Assembly: GCA_963682055.1 (NCBI GenBank)
Contig: OY821749.1
Location: forward strand, 17,248,631-17,312,630
DNA length: 64,000 bases
From: Primula veris
Taxonomy: Eukaryota; Streptophyta; Magnoliopsida; Ericales; Primulaceae
Reading direction: 5' to 3'
Each line of letters starts with the position of its first letter. Positions within the stretch are counted from its first letter, which is position 1. The notes below the pieces were generated by a model that was given only the letters and a program-made list of their open reading frames with translations, was not told the DNA's origin and made no database searches. Below are positions 1-13,122 of the stretch, piece by piece. Both the position numbers and the translations under genes were made by a program.

Positions 1-3000
1 TCGTAGACTTGGATAAGTGGGTCCTGATTCTTCCAATGTTGGATAAGAGAGGGGCGGATGGGTCCGTGGAGCCCACCTGCAAAGAAGGCGAGATGGGGCC
101 TAGGAGAGTGAGGTGGTGGGGGAGAAAGAAGTTTGTGGGGGACAACGCCACTTTTGAGATGGATCTCGGGCAGGCTTACATCTTTCTGTGCGTTGAATCC
201 TTCAGAGGAGTTTGCGTTGCACAAAACTCTTACTGAATTTTTGTATAGGTCTGCGTTACCTCGTGTCGCATGAGGCCCCTGCAATTTGCCAGTTAAGAAA
301 AAATCAGACACATGGATTTCAATGGAGGATTGGTAAAAAAAAAAAAAAAACTTACAAATAAATAGGTAAAATTGACAAAAATGAGTATCAACTCAAGTAG
401 CGGGCCTCATTAATCTAACGAGTACAGATTCGTATGACTATATCATACCTCGTGCGCTATTACTATTACGACTATACCAGATAGTAAGAGCTCGGTATAA
501 TTTTGTTTGTATAAGTTCTATTAAGTTAGCATTGTTACAAGGTACGTTAAGACTCGCAAATAAACCAAATCACCCAAAAAAAATGGAGTATAAATTATTT
601 GAAAAAAATTAAAAACAAAGTTCAGTTGCCATGACTTCACAAATAAGCAAAGGTGAGTATTATGAGTATGACTATATCATACATCTTATTGCAATCATTA
701 TTAATACTTTAAAAAAAAATAGTAAACTTAAAGAGAACTGAAAGAAGATTACCAAATCATGGCAAGAGAGTATGAAGTATTAGCCAACCAAAATGTGAGA
801 ATTTTAACTATAGCTTAATTACTACAAGAGTTTAACGAGTAAGCAGTTAAGCACCACGAAGATTTTTCTGAAGGTCCACTTATCGAAGGAAAAATGGTTT
901 ACTAAGACTCTAAGATGAACCATTGTCATGAAATACAAATTTACTTTATCAGTAGTGAAAACCAAGTTCATTTGCCATGATTATAAGACTTCATAGATAA
1001 GTATATGTCAAGTATCATGACAATAAAAGCTTAGTTTTTACTAGTACTTCATAAAGTAAATTTGAACTATTCAAGTATAGAAAGCTTACAATAAGAAGAG
1101 AAGAAAGATTACCCAATCATGACAAGAGAGCATAAAGTGGTTAGCACCCTGTGTCTTGTTCCAAAAGGGGTGTTTCGTAGATATTAGCCTAACGTAGTCA
1201 GATACAAAGTTCCTGAGGGGCGAAAGCTCGTAAGAGAGAGGCTTGTAGAGGTACTTTACCATCCACGCCACACTAAAGGGCATAAAAAAAGCATGTGCTC
1301 GTAGAGGATCCTTAGTTCTAAATCTCTTGCTGTAAAATCCATTTTCCATTTGATGTAAAAACCTGCCTTCTATTGTATAAATGTCCTTGCAGGGGCCGTC
1401 ATGTACTACTGGTAGCTCCCCTTCCTCGTATACGTAAACCTTAAACCTACGCTCCATCTCTGTATAACTCCTGTTAATTTGTAGAATTAGCACATAAAAA
1501 AGTGAGAGGTCAATTAGGAGCAGTTACAAACATAAAACTCGTTATCAGATCGTGAGAATATTACAGGAAACAAACTCTTGTTATGAATTTACTTGAGTGT
1601 TACAGTAAAAACAATGTGATTAAAGAAGGCTTGCACTAACATTCTTTGTATGATAAAAAGCCAGGTTGTATTTGGTCCCCAGGCTCAGCTATTCAATGTA
1701 CCAACAATTTTGGAAGCTGAGCATTGAATAACTACAAAATTGGTGTGGATACAATCATTCATAAAAAAGAAAGAAAAAAGGTCCGAAACAAATAGCACTA
1801 TACTAGTTAATAAGAAGGCATTACTCTAAGTTTATTTTAAAAGGCGATTTGGCATTTGCTAGTTCACACTTCACAGTTAAGATCAATTTTCCTAGTCTTT
1901 TCTAATCTACGGATTGAATCATCTGAAACAAACTAATAAGCTAAGTCCAGAAGCTTGTATACTCCCTTCGTCCCTAAATAATTGATCACTATTGTATTTC
2001 AGCACGTCGCTAAATAGCTGATCACTTTCTTATTTTAGCAAAATAATTTACTTTAAATTATCATTCTATCATTTACAAATCACACACAAAAAGTTATGAT
2101 ATGACTTTTTTTGTCTTCTTGTGAATATAATTGTAACTTACTTAACACACTCTTAAATTTCACACACTTACAAATGTATCTATTAATAAGGGACGGATGG
2201 AGTATATAATACTAGATCGTAGTTGTCTCCCATAATTTTGTAGATTGACTTAAATCTATAGATGCATTTTAGTTGTTATTTTAACTGCACTTTTCGAGTT
2301 GCTCTCATAAGATGCTTTAGAGCCAAGTCCGGAAGATAAATATCAATACACTACCTTTTAGATAAATAGCTCATGATGCTGCAGTAATAACCCATAGATG
2401 GCTCACCATTGTAAAAACAAGTAGCATCATCTTTGTGAAAGAAAAAAACCTGACACCACCACAATTTTCCCTGGCCTTATTTGTTTTTTCTTAGTTTAAT
2501 TAAAAAGTTAGATTAAAAATGAAAATATGGAACTAAAATGTTTTGTGACTTCATAATGCTATTAAATTATAATGTGCATACTTCTGACTTCTGAGTAAAA
2601 TATGTGTTCAAAAGGAATTTTTCTGAACGAAATAAAGATAATGTTCTGAGAATAGATGCGAAAAATGAAATCTATTCGAAATCAAAAATAATTTTATTTT
2701 TCTAATGTCCAGGATGAAATTTGTAAGATATATACATAGTATTAATTTTCTAATATTCAATCTGTTTGCAGTTAAGTTTCTACTCACTTATAAACGCATA
2801 CCATCTATCAATAACTGAAAATTTCATTTTTCATTTTTATTTTAAAAAATAATTACATTTCAGTCTCATATATGTGCATACCTTAAACTTTACTCCATAT
2901 AGAAAAGAGAATGTAAAGTAGAGATCGAACGTGTGAATGACAATCATAATGCTTTACTGATAAATTGTTGAACAACTTGTATAATAAGCTTTCATGCAAA

Positions 3001-5880
3001 AAAAGCAATACCAACTACTAGCACTTGCCACTTACCAGTCTTTATACTCCTTAATTATCAGCGCATGATGCTCATCATAATACATCCAAAGTTAACTTAA
3101 ACTACACAAAACTTCATCTAAAAGACAGCTAATATGAAGTCATAAATTAACCTACATACTGATTTAAGGATTAGTACGTAACATGAAACCACAAACTACC
3201 TTACTACCATATGATAATTAAAGTCATATTAGATGAAATGCCACTTTCAATATAGATAAGAAAAGATTTTCAAGTTGCCTATTTTGTTATAAACTTGAAC
3301 CTGTTGGGCCTTTCTAGCTATAGGACCTGGCGAGAGTTAGTTATTTCCTAGTACATATATGGTATGGATATTTGCTGTCATTTGTTGTTTTCATTATCTT
3401 ATTTGTTTGGTTGATATGTTTTTATTTCTAATTGATACTCCTAAAATATAATTTTTACTCTGCTTTGTATAAAAAGAACTAAAACAATAACATGGAGAGG
3501 CTTGTCAGAACAGAGTTCAAAGGAGAATTTAGTGCTGAACATTTAGCACGCGTTCACTTGAAGGAATGCTTATATTAAAGGGGGGGAAACAATGAAAGTG
3601 TTTTTAGTCAAGTGAAAAAGCATCTCTATATATGATTATATAAACTTTCATTTTGTGGTTGAGACTTGAGACTTCAAAGGAAAGTTGTTAATAACATACA
3701 TTTGCATGCCCAGTTCTTTATATACTTCTGTTTTTTTTTTCACCTTTATTTTAGTTATCTACTCAAACAACTTTCAAATCTTAAGGTGTGTTCTTCATCT
3801 TGGAAATAATAGAAGGGGTATCAGTGGAAATAATCATTGTTTCAGTCTTACAAAAATTAACAAGGTAAATAGAAAAACTGAAATCAGTCTATTATACTTA
3901 ATTATACAAACTTTAATTTCTCCAGAGATTAAATATTGTAAATTTAAATCTTAATTGATTGAAATAGTTAGTAAGTGCATAAAAAAAACTGTGTCAAACC
4001 ACAAGAAAACAAAAAATACATGAACAATCATTTTATCAACAAAGACATGAAATTATAGCTAGCGCTTTTAGAATTGAAGTGTAATCAATTAGACGTGAAA
4101 CTGTCATGCAGAAATTAATCTTATGTAAAAGTCAATTAGACATTAACAAAACTATTCACAAGTCATTAAATCACTTCACTTCATCAAAATAGCTCATAAG
4201 TAACAAGCAAATTAAAAGGATATAAATGTAAAATATCACAAGAGCAAATGGATCGAAGTTGCTAATAATACGACACTAATTATTCTAATTGATTAGAATC
4301 AACGATTCTGTGATTATTACAAGTACAACCCATTCTAAATTTTAAAGATATATGAAATTACAAAAAAATAAACTCATCTTCTGGAGGTTCCTAGGAAGCA
4401 TTTATACGTATACAGTACGATATGGAAATACAATGATTTTGAAATTTTATAGGTACGGGTTAGTTAGTGTATTTTTACAGATTATTTTAAGAATAGGATA
4501 AAGAAACATGAAGCATCACAATTCACAAACATAAAACGTATGAAACAGGTAAGTAGGCAAATTATGTACATAACAATGATTAGTGAAATTTTAGTGGGAA
4601 AGAGGGGCTCACTGATAGAATGCAGAGGGGTTTCGGTATATGCCATTGTTGATGAAATCGTCACTTTTGTTTCCGAATTGTGAAGAGATATTCCGAGTCC
4701 AACTCAAAGCTGCCTCTTGGATCGCAGCCCTCGCTCTTCCCAACCCTCTCTCTACTCTTCCGCCTTCCTTTTCCACTCTTTTCTGAAATATAACGACAAT
4801 TGTGTTAATATTTTAATTAATTAATTTAATCTTGAAGAAATTAATCATAAACAGAATCGATACGCACATATTTTGTGCTAGTCCTTTACATTATGATCAA
4901 GTTATTAGCTTGATTTAATTTGGAGAAAGAGAACTATACGATACAAATTACGATTGTGTATCTAACCATTCATAGAGGAATAATATAACAAGTAAACACA
5001 AACAAATCAAACACCAAAACCAAATTCATAAATCACATACCCATATTTAATTCTCACGAACTGTGTTATTGGTTAATATTAGAAAATTTTCTAAAATCTA
5101 GAAACAATCAAATCAATCATACTTTATACATAATTATACTATTAATTTCTCATCCCATCTTTAGCAATTAAGCTGCTACATCACTTTTATACATATATAA
5201 TCTGCTTCCGCTACAAAAATTCAGAATTAGCAACGAAGCAAATCGTTGTTTAACAACTAAATAACAACAAATCAACAACATAAAATTGTTTCTATTTGAC
5301 CAAACCAGTTACAAATTTAGCAACAAATCCATTTAATAACACCAAACAAAGCCTCTGTTGCAAACCATTAAATATATATATATATATATATATATGCATA
5401 AACACACAGCTTCTGTGCCAATCAACTTAACCATGAATTTGGAAGGGGAAAAAACAAAAACAAAAAAAGGAAAAAAAATCTTAACCGTGAATACTTAAAA
5501 ATATCACGTATCTAACAAAAGCATGAACAAGTATGATAGTACTATCAAATATTACGTGCTTATATATTGTGTACATGTATAGAAGTGCAAAGGAATCTAT
5601 ATATACATACATACATATGTATATATATATAATAATAATAATAATAAATAGTTACGGTAGTAGTGGGACGAGGAGGAGAGAGAAAGAGGAGTTGATCATC
5701 AGGCTGCTTAGTACTCCGTAACTGCACATTCGCTACTTTCGCAAATACTAACTTTGAACTCGACTCAATACTAAACCCATGAGTAAATAGAACTATAATC
5801 AGAGTTGATAGTGCCATCACTGTAACAATAACGGAAACTGATGATGAGTAACAATGCGTCATATTCCCCTTTATCGTCAT
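1..5880 (-). CDS. GT47 exostosin-family glycosyltransferase, partial (3' end off the left edge)
   Basis: Four exons on the minus strand: 5880-5656, 4782-4613, 1470-1113 and 278-1. All junctions are GT-AG and keep one frame, giving about 343 residues before the window ends. Exon 1 (75 aa) starts at an ATG and has a hydrophobic stretch at about residues 13-36 (VIVTVMALSTLIIVLF), the type II signal anchor expected of a Golgi enzyme. Exon 2 is a basic stem ending GIYRNPSAFYQ. Exon 3 opens the exostosin (PF03016) domain with SYTEMERRFKVYVYEEGE and VHDGPCKDIY and ends in FMLSCHDW. Exon 4 carries GPHATRGNADLYKNS, RVLCNANSSEGF, KDVSLPEIHL and FFAGGLHGPIRP, all typical of plant GT47 proteins of the At5g03795/At3g07620 type. 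Family knowledge implies transfer of a sugar onto a cell-wall polysaccharide or glycoprotein in the Golgi; donor and acceptor cannot be told. Intron 2 is 3,142 bp and holds a Stowaway MITE. The last part of the domain is missing only because the window ends. Confidence 0.93.
1962..2202. mobile_element. Stowaway MITE in GT47 intron 2
   Basis: The 241-bp element is bounded by CTCCCTTCGTCCC at 1962-1974 and its inverted partner GGGACGGATGGAG at 2190-2202. It is flanked by TA on both sides (1960-1961 and 2203-2204). The CTCCCTCCGT-type terminus with a TA duplication is the Stowaway (Tc1/mariner-derived) signature. It has no coding capacity and lies inside the 3.1-kb second intron of the GT47 gene. 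Confidence 0.88.
5370..5396. repeat. (TA)n microsatellite
   Basis: A run of TA dinucleotides in the first intron of the GT47 gene. A second (TA)n run lies at about 6331-6357, upstream of the gene. Confidence 0.85.
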
Positions 5881-5920
5881 ATATATATATACACGTAATT
5901 GTATATATTAAATGTATGCT

Positions 5921-6387
5921 ATATAGTTAAGTTATTATTTTTACAGGGTGTTTGGGAATATTAAATAAAATAGGGCGTTATAAGAGGAGGGAATTTGTAA
6001 GAGTGTAATTGTTTTTTTTCTCTGTTAGAAAACTGAAATTTATGGCGGAAGAAATAGGCGTGGAAAAGATGTGATTGTCAATCTAGTAAATTACCGTCAT
6101 ACCCTCCACCGGTTTCCTTTTTCTTTCTACAACTTTCCTTTTTCGTCTACTTCTACTATATACTATATAGTTAATTACGCTAGTAAATCAATTTCTGTAT
6201 CGTTCTTCCAATTTAATTCAATTATGGTCCTTTAAGAACTTCAAATTTCGTTACTATTATTTAGTTCCAAAACTTAATGTTTTAAATATACTTTCCTATT
6301 AAAAACTTCACAAATTACTGTTTAAAAAGTTATATATATATATATATATATATATATAAGTAAGCAGTATTATTGAGCATTAGTATC
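5921..6387. repeat. GT47 5' flank, copy 1 of a degenerate direct duplication
   Basis: This stretch directly upstream of the GT47 start codon is repeated, diverged but collinear, at about 7725-8060. Shared landmarks in order are GGGAATATTAAATAAAA, GGGAATTTGTAAGAG, GAAACTGAAATTTATGGCG and CGTTCTTCCAATTTA. No gene is visible. It is probably promoter-proximal sequence of the GT47 gene, or an old repeat; I see no firmly placeable TATA box. Confidence 0.6.
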
Positions 6388-6390
6388 TAA

Positions 6391-7178
6391 GAGCATCCAC
6401 AATAGTTGTGTTAATTTTAATAATATTAACTTTGACACGTCATCATTTAATTGCATGTTAAATGACACATGTGTAACTGAAATTTAACATTTATATTAGT
6501 GTATTAAATTAACAAATTTATCTAATTTTAATTAAAAATAAGTATTAATTTAAATTTTATTAATTAGTCATTTTGTAAACCCCACTGAAATAGTAACTAA
6601 ATAGTAATAGTTAAAATAGAGTTCGCGTTCAAATTAATGGTATTTTGTCACATCATCAATTAAAAACATTAAAATCATTGTTATCTTTAACAATCTTTTT
6701 AACATATATAAAGATAACACATTATTTAACATAAGCATCCATAATAATTTTGTTAACTTTTTAAAGTTAAGTACCGATACATCATCGTTTAAAAATGTGT
6801 TAAATGACATATATGCATCTTAAATTTAATAAGCACATTAGTTTCACATTAACAATATTATCAATTTTTAATTAACCATTTCTTTTTTATTTTACTGGTT
6901 ACTATTTTTATGGGGAGAATTTATAGTAGATAATAATGTTAATTGTGGGCTGTGTTTGTCACGTGTTCAGTTACAATTAACCTTTTTAACATCTATAAAG
7001 ATAGCACATACTTTAACACAACTAATGCAGATAAAAAAAAATGTATTATTAACTAACTATTTTACTTAATAATGGAGATAACAACACTATTAGAGATGTT
7101 CTAATGAAAACAAAAAAATGTATTGTTACCTAACTATTTTAGTTAACAATATAGATAACAACAGTATTGTAAATGCTC
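6391..7178. mobile_element. Tourist-like MITE cluster (nested)
   Basis: The left end GAGCATCCACAATAGT follows TAA (6388-6390), and the right end ACAGTATTGTAAATGCTC is followed by TAA (7179-7181). These are inverted termini with a 3-bp TAA duplication, as in PIF/Harbinger-derived Tourist elements. Inside, a second related element begins AGCATCCATAATAATT at about 6734 and ends near ATTAGAGATGTTC at about 7101, so copies of the family appear nested. The right-end 26 bp is itself duplicated at about 7181-7207. No coding sequence is present. Confidence 0.7.
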
Positions 7179-7207
7179 TAAGTGGCACAGTATTGTAAAT
7201 GCTCTAA

Positions 7208-7605
7208 GTGGCGGATTTTTGTATGTAAAGGGGGACAAGCGTCCCTGATCCGGAACAAGAATTAAAAAATAAAAAAAAAATCATTTTTTTTAAGTATACA
7301 TAAATAACTCTTTTAAATATATAATATATAATGTAAACATATTCAAATTTGTAGTGTAGGCGAGTGGATAACTTTTTGTTTTAAGTGTTAAAAGTCATGG
7401 GTTCAAAAATTTTTAGATTCGTTTTTTTTTTTAAAACATTATACCGCTGATACAAAACTATAGTCATTATTTTTACTATAATCTATTTTTTTTACTATAT
7501 ACATTCCAATAGACTTTACAACACAAAGCACATATTTAAAAAAAAAAAAATCGAAGCTTTGTTAATTACGCCCCGGCCCCTTCGTTTGTACTCAGGGTCC
7601 GCCCC
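7208..7605. mobile_element. hAT-like MITE
   Basis: The left end GTGGCGGATTTTTGTATG pairs with the right end, whose reverse complement is GGGGCGGACCCTGAGTAC. The flanking 8-mers TGCTCTAA (7200-7207) and TCATCTAA (7606-7613) match at 6 of 8 positions, consistent with an aged hAT target duplication. The interior (about 7355-7425) carries a tRNA-like pair, GTAGGCGAGTGGATAAC and GGGTTCAAAA, which might be an embedded SINE. The interior is AT-rich and non-coding. Confidence 0.5.
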
Positions 7606-7613
7606 TCATCTAA

Positions 7614-9489
7614 CATTAAAATAGATTTTGAAAAAATTAATGTTTAACATAAATTTTCAGACTTAATCATCAAAAACCCGATTGATAATTATTATATAAG
7701 TGTACACCAAAATTTCCCCTTCGTCATATATAGTTAAAGTTATTTTATGTACAGAGTTTGGGAATATTAAATAAAACAAGGCGTGATAAAAGAAGGGAAT
7801 TTGTAAGAGTTTTTTGTGTCTAGAAACTGAAATTTATGGCGAAAGAAATAAGGGTAAGCGTGGAAAATATGTGATTGTGAACTACTCCAGTAAATTAGTT
7901 TTGAGAAAATAAACTCGTTTTCGTTCCGTTCTTCCAATTTAGGATCAATGGTCCTATAATAACTTAAGAGTTCGTTATTAAGTTGTGAAAGTTAGTGTTT
8001 GATATAATATAATTTTCTACTTAACTACTAAAAACCCAATCTGTGATTAATTCATTATGATTAGCAACATAATAGTAACAAAACAGTAACATAAAATTGT
8101 ATTTACTGTGAAAATTTTGTCCAATCTAACATCAAGGTCCTTGAATAACTTCAAATAACTTCAGATTTAGTTATTAAGTTGGAAAAAGTTAATGTTGTTT
8201 AGTATATATTTTCAGACTTAATTATGAAAGACTCAATTTGTAATTCTTGTTTAAAAAATGATACGTCTCAATATACTAGTGAGTAACAAAGTTAGAAACA
8301 AATAATTAATAAAAGTATACAACATTATTGAGCATATGTATCTAACATTAAAATAGATTTTGGGAAAGTTAATGTTTAATATATATTTTCGAACTTAATT
8401 ATCAAAAATCCGATTTGTGATTGTACCTTGTTTAAAAATTGATACGTATGTAAATCAGTGATTTTAACCATCTGTACCTAATGTTAAAAAAGATTTTAAC
8501 CATGAATCTTTTATAATAAATCTCAAAATATGCACCAAAGAAATTATAAATTGAAAAAGTTTCAAATATATATGCTTGTTTTTGAAAAATGAATCCGTGC
8601 CTCTATAGTCTGAGTTAAACATTCCTTTGTTTCTAGATTCGAATTCTAGAGTATATAATGCACTCATATACTCTAAAGTTCCATAATCCAATCTAACGGA
8701 TAAGATAAACACAATAAAAACTAAATAAAAACTAACTTTACAACACAATAAAAACCAAATAAAATTATAGAACCATAGTTAAGATTATTCTAAACTTAAG
8801 TATCAATTAAAGATGATAAAAAAAGTTCAATGATTTTAATGAATCTTATTTTATATATTAAAAATATATAAAAAAGAAAAATTACAAAATCTACGCCTAA
8901 ATCTAGACAATTCATGTTTCTTGTTTATTTCATCCGTTAGATTAAACTATAAAGTATGTGAGTGCATTATAAACTGTATGTAATTTGAACATCATTATGT
9001 TATAATAAGTCAATGCAAGTCAAATGAGTCTGCCCAATTTAACAACTTTTGTTCTAAAAATACATATATACATTTATATTAATTACAATAATATCATACT
9101 CCCATCAAAATATAAAAATATAAAAACTAAAAACTAATAAAATTATTTATCCATCTTTAACAACCAAACATTCTTTTAAATCTTAAACTACGTTTTTTTT
9201 ATATTATCCACATATTTATATTATAACTATACATATTTTCTATATTTTTATTGCATTATGCGTAGACCACGATTACTTTTATTTTTCAATCACAATGTAA
9301 ATTACGACATGATGTAAGATTCTAAACGAAACTACTCCCTAATCATAGTATCCAATAATTAATTTACATAAATCATTATACTAAGTTTCCAATGACTCAC
9401 TCTAATCGAAGCCTGTATCTGTCTCATCTAGCCATTAATATCTCTCTCTGTTACCCTAGATAGTGTCAATGCAAGGAAAGTTGTTAGTT
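7614..9489. other. Gene-poor intergenic stretch with degenerate repeats
   Basis: No gene is visible. It contains copy 2 of the GT47 upstream duplication (about 7725-8060). It also has further diverged copies of a unit reading CTAACATTAAAATAGATTTT then TTAATGTTTAA (about 7611, 8112 and 8341), and inverted arms at about 8652-8702 and 8934-8977 (TATAATGCACTCA against TGAGTGCATTATA). It looks like old transposon debris. Confidence 0.6.
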
Positions 9490-9494
9490 AGACC

Positions 9495-9994
9495 TGTTGG
9501 GTACGTTATAAATAAACACAATAATTTCTACGAAAAAGAAATGGACAAATAAACAGAAAATGGTTTTCTCAAATATATAAATTAACAATTACAACCTTCA
9601 AAATTAAAAGTATGTAAATGATACCGAAATGGACTAAAGTCCGAGACGAGGTAACTGCGAGCAGTTTCCCTTAAACGATATTTGCCCCGCCACCTCTGCT
9701 TCTGGCTACATGGGGCACTTCGTTCCCAAGGTACAACGTCTATCACATGTGACTCGGTGGAAACGGCACCGAGCCACGGTCGGGCCGTTGGTGGTGCGGT
9801 ACTCTCTCTCTATATGTATGCATGTGTATGTGTGTGAATGTGTATGTTATGACATATGTCTTTTCTTTGTCTTGAAAAGTGTCTTTTAAAATGTAACTCA
9901 TGAAAGCCATCAATATGGGGATATTAATATTTTGAAACTCCTACAACTTAATTGCATTCAAAACAAAATAAAACCAAAGGTTTTTTTTCCAACA
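9495..9994 (-). repeat. LTR of element A (3' LTR in element orientation)
   Basis: A 500-bp terminal repeat, TGTTGGGTACGTTATAAATA to GTTTTTTTTCCAACA on the plus strand. It appears identical to 15713-16212 and is preceded by the target duplication AGACC. Confidence 0.93.
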
Positions 9995-10579
9995 ATCCCC
10001 CACATGAATGCAATCATTAAAACATGCAATGTGCAACTAAATGCAATCGAGAGAACCACGAGAATTCACTGCATAAGGACAGGTAGCGCGCGCCTTGAAC
10101 CTGCCATAGTGATGTAAAATCTGATATGCTACTATTGGGTAGCCTTAAAGCCTTGAACCCTTTAGCGTTTGTGCATACCAGGGTAATACTCACACAATGT
10201 CCTCTCTACACCACTTACTAAGCCCTTTGGTTGTTGTCCATATTTGGCCCTGGACTGCCTTGGCAAATTCAACCGAGTGCTCTAGTGATTTAGCCCTAGA
10301 TCATCACATAGTATCGGCCATACACACTCGTTATAGGTGATTTTCAAGTCAAGGGTGTCCTGACTCACCCCACTCGACCTTCGAGATACTTGATTCATTA
10401 AGAGCCTCATGCTCACCCTTAAAATGGTACAGGTCTATCACTCTTTCATCATAGAAATGGGCTGAGAACTTATGTTCTCGAGTGCTTTGTTCGGTTACCC
10501 GCACAATTCAGTTTCCCATTGAACCCGAGACTGAAGTTTCCAGTTCAGGTTGGGTTACCTATGCGAAGGTTTCCAATTT

Positions 10580-10905
10580 ATTGGGCTTCAAACCCCATTT
10601 CCCTCGATGATGCTTCAACTCCTCTACGAGTCAAGCATTTTGTATATGGATCCGCATTATTATCCTTAGACCTTGCAAAGTCTATGGATACCATAATTTT
10701 TTGCTAGCAATTCCTCTTACGGATTTGTGTCTCCGACGAATATGTCATGACTTTGTCGGGACTTTCCATTATACAAATTATTCTGATCCCGTTTAATAAC
10801 TGACTGACTGCAGCAGTACACGTTTATTGCGGGAACAGATTTTAGCCACTTGGAATACCTCCCAAGACTTCTCAGCCAATCTGGCTCTTCTGTAGCTTGA
10901 TTCAA
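10580..10905 (-). pseudogene. Copia RNase H relic of element A
   Basis: The minus-strand translation keeps recognisable Copia RNase H landmarks: EPDWLRSLGR, then NNLYNGKSRQSHD. After a stop and a frame change come NADPYTKCLTRRGVE and SSREMGFEAQ, the C-terminal tail of the polyprotein. Stops and frame breaks make it non-functional. Confidence 0.75.
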
Positions 10906-11097
10906 CGTTATGAATTCTAACTCTACAGTTTCTCCAACTATGCAGGTCTATTTAACAGACCTCCATAAGACTGCAACCTCTTTAAGTACAAACATATCCA
11001 TTAATGGACCTTGTACTGTTAAAGTTCGAGATACACTTGGTATCTAAATACCCTCCAAACATTTGGGACATCTCGTATAATGCAGTTCATGATTGGC

Positions 11098-11480
11098 AGT
11101 ATACCTCATGTATCTGAGAAGCCTCATTGGCAAACCTACTGAGTCTGCTCACTGAGTTGGCTATAACTGGTCTAGTGCAGTTCTTGACGTACAAGAGACT
11201 ACCTATGAGAAGTTAGGTGTTTGTTTTAGTCCATATAACGACTTAACAAGTTTTCGCACCTTGGCTTACTTTACACGGAACCACGGCCCAAAGGGTTGTT
11301 CCTACTTTTCTAGATCTCCATTTATAAAACACATGTTCTCATTAATTAATGATGCGTCCTTTTTATAGAGATTAGAGTATAGACATTAAAATTATCAAAA
11401 CCGTCAGTTTACTTAAAGTAATTGACTTTATTTCTCACGTGCCTATCAACCTCATTGTTGATGGCATCTTCCCATATACA
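11098..11480 (-). pseudogene. Copia reverse transcriptase relic of element A, internally deleted
   Basis: Read leftward on the minus strand: AINNEVDRHVRNK (start of the RT region), CFINGDLEK (the FLNGDL motif), KLVKSLYGLKQTP, and then almost at once GSLLYVKNCTRPVIANSV. In an intact Copia element the last two motifs are roughly 150 residues apart, with the catalytic YVDD box between them, so that block has been deleted. In-frame stops are also present. Confidence 0.75.
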
Positions 11481-11739
11481 CATTATATGGATAATATTGA
11501 TTATTTCAATATCGTCGATTCACCTTCACTCATGAAGGTCAAGGGACAAAGGAAGTTTCATTACTTACCCTTTTACCTTGCCGATGCACTTCATCTTCCT
11601 TAAAAGATTCACTTTCCACATTTTTCCAGCACCGTTTGAGTGTTCACTTGTCTTGGGTAGCGTCATGCTTTGAACCCTCAACGTATTGGTCACACTCGCC
11701 AGGCGTTAGAGTTTTGCGGAAAACTTTTCTTTTAGAAAG

Positions 11740-12000
11740 TATGCTTCTCGGGCATAGAACAATGTTCTATATGCACTTTAAAGCCATGTGCCTTATGCAC
11801 TAGAAACCGATCAGCGCTATATTTTGTGCTTATCCGAAGAACACACAATCTACCGTTTTCGATCCTATCCAAGTCCTTCAAGGAACAAGATTGAGACCTT
11901 TCTTAGGTAGCACCAAACTTTCAATAACTTATAGTCAGGCACCATGCCTTCTATAATTCTAACTGTTTGGTCCAACTTCCTAAGCGATAGTTTGTTCAAC
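11740..12000 (-). pseudogene. Copia integrase C-terminal relic of element A
   Basis: The minus-strand frames contain LKVWCYLRKVSI followed, in another frame, by TVDCVFFGYA, which match the Copia integrase C-terminal pattern (the KVWGC and DCVFIGY motifs). Frame changes and stops interrupt the region. Confidence 0.65.
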
Positions 12001-12882
12001 ACATAGTTTGAGGAAAGCTCACTTCCCGTACAAATTCAGAGTTTAATCCTGAACTTATCAACATGATATTCATCGTTTAAGAACTACATTTTTTGCTCGA
12101 GAGAATAATAAGTCGTTCTTTAACGATTGGTGTCATTCCATCAACACAATTATGTGAACGGTGTCTCAAATTCACCGTTTCAATCACACTGATCATGTAT
12201 TCATATCCATGTGAATATACCATTTCGGAACTAGTTAGACAATATCTAACACTTCCAAAAATAGTCTATCATTTAATGATTAACACTTAATCATTGAATT
12301 AAAGTTGGTAGATTAACACAACAGAACACCCATGATTAAACATGTTTTCTGACAAGCCTTAATCCTCAACAATAGAATTCACGTATTCATTCTTACTTGA
12401 ATGAATATCTCGACTGATTTATTTTTACTTCTCATCAAGTAGACATATCAGTGTTTAATACATCTATCAATAAATTGAGGAAATATCTTTTAAACCCTTC
12501 TTGGTTTTGCACTCATCTCAAATGCATCGAACCATTTGGTTATGTACTCCGTTCGAAAACTTCGAACTGAAGACTTAGCAATACATTACTTCAAACACAA
12601 ACTCATATTTGTGTTTCAATTTAAATAATAGATTTAGAAAAATAAAACATTTAAGCTTTTATATTTTCATCACCTACTATATCATGTCAAATCAGTGACT
12701 TGGTTGAATAATTCAACATGTCATTATTGACCACAAGAGTATCGACTAAAATGCTCATTTTGAACAAATAGTCACTCATGTATTGCCCCCAATTTGATTC
12801 TAGTGTTTTGGCTACCGAAAGGCTACTGCCCTTTAGGTTTCAAAACCACTAGTCATGATTTAGATTTGTATGCTTGCACTTG

Positions 12883-13122
12883 TTAGTGGCTTTTCAAACG
12901 TTTAAAACGTTTACACACATTAACGCCCCCACAGTTCGTGCATTCCCTTTTGTTCTCACTCAGAACATGCACACTGTTATAGAGAAACTTAATCGATTTC
13001 AATGTGGTAAATGAAACGATATCATTTATTTCAGACGTTTTAAGTCCATACCACTGAACCGTTAGGTTTTCTCCCACTCGCCCGTAGGCGCTTTTGGGTA
13101 CGTTTAGATTCTCGATCTGCAT
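12883..13122 (-). pseudogene. Unrecognised 79-aa ORF in element A (possible gag/protease-side relic)
   Basis: The reading frame begins MQIENLNVPKSAYGRV and includes CTNCGGVNVC. By position it lies on the gag/protease side of the Copia relics. I do not recognise it with confidence. The CxxC pair recalls a zinc knuckle but lacks the His/Cys that should follow. Confidence 0.3.

Noticed and set aside
9..236. 75-codon open frame on the plus strand
   Set aside because: It is the antisense shadow of GT47 exon 4, whose minus-strand translation matches the family almost residue by residue.
5560..5655. Extension of GT47 exon 1 into a Tyr/Ile-rich tail
   Set aside because: A GT donor at 5655 in phase with the next exon ends the exon first. 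The tail is a translated ATT microsatellite.
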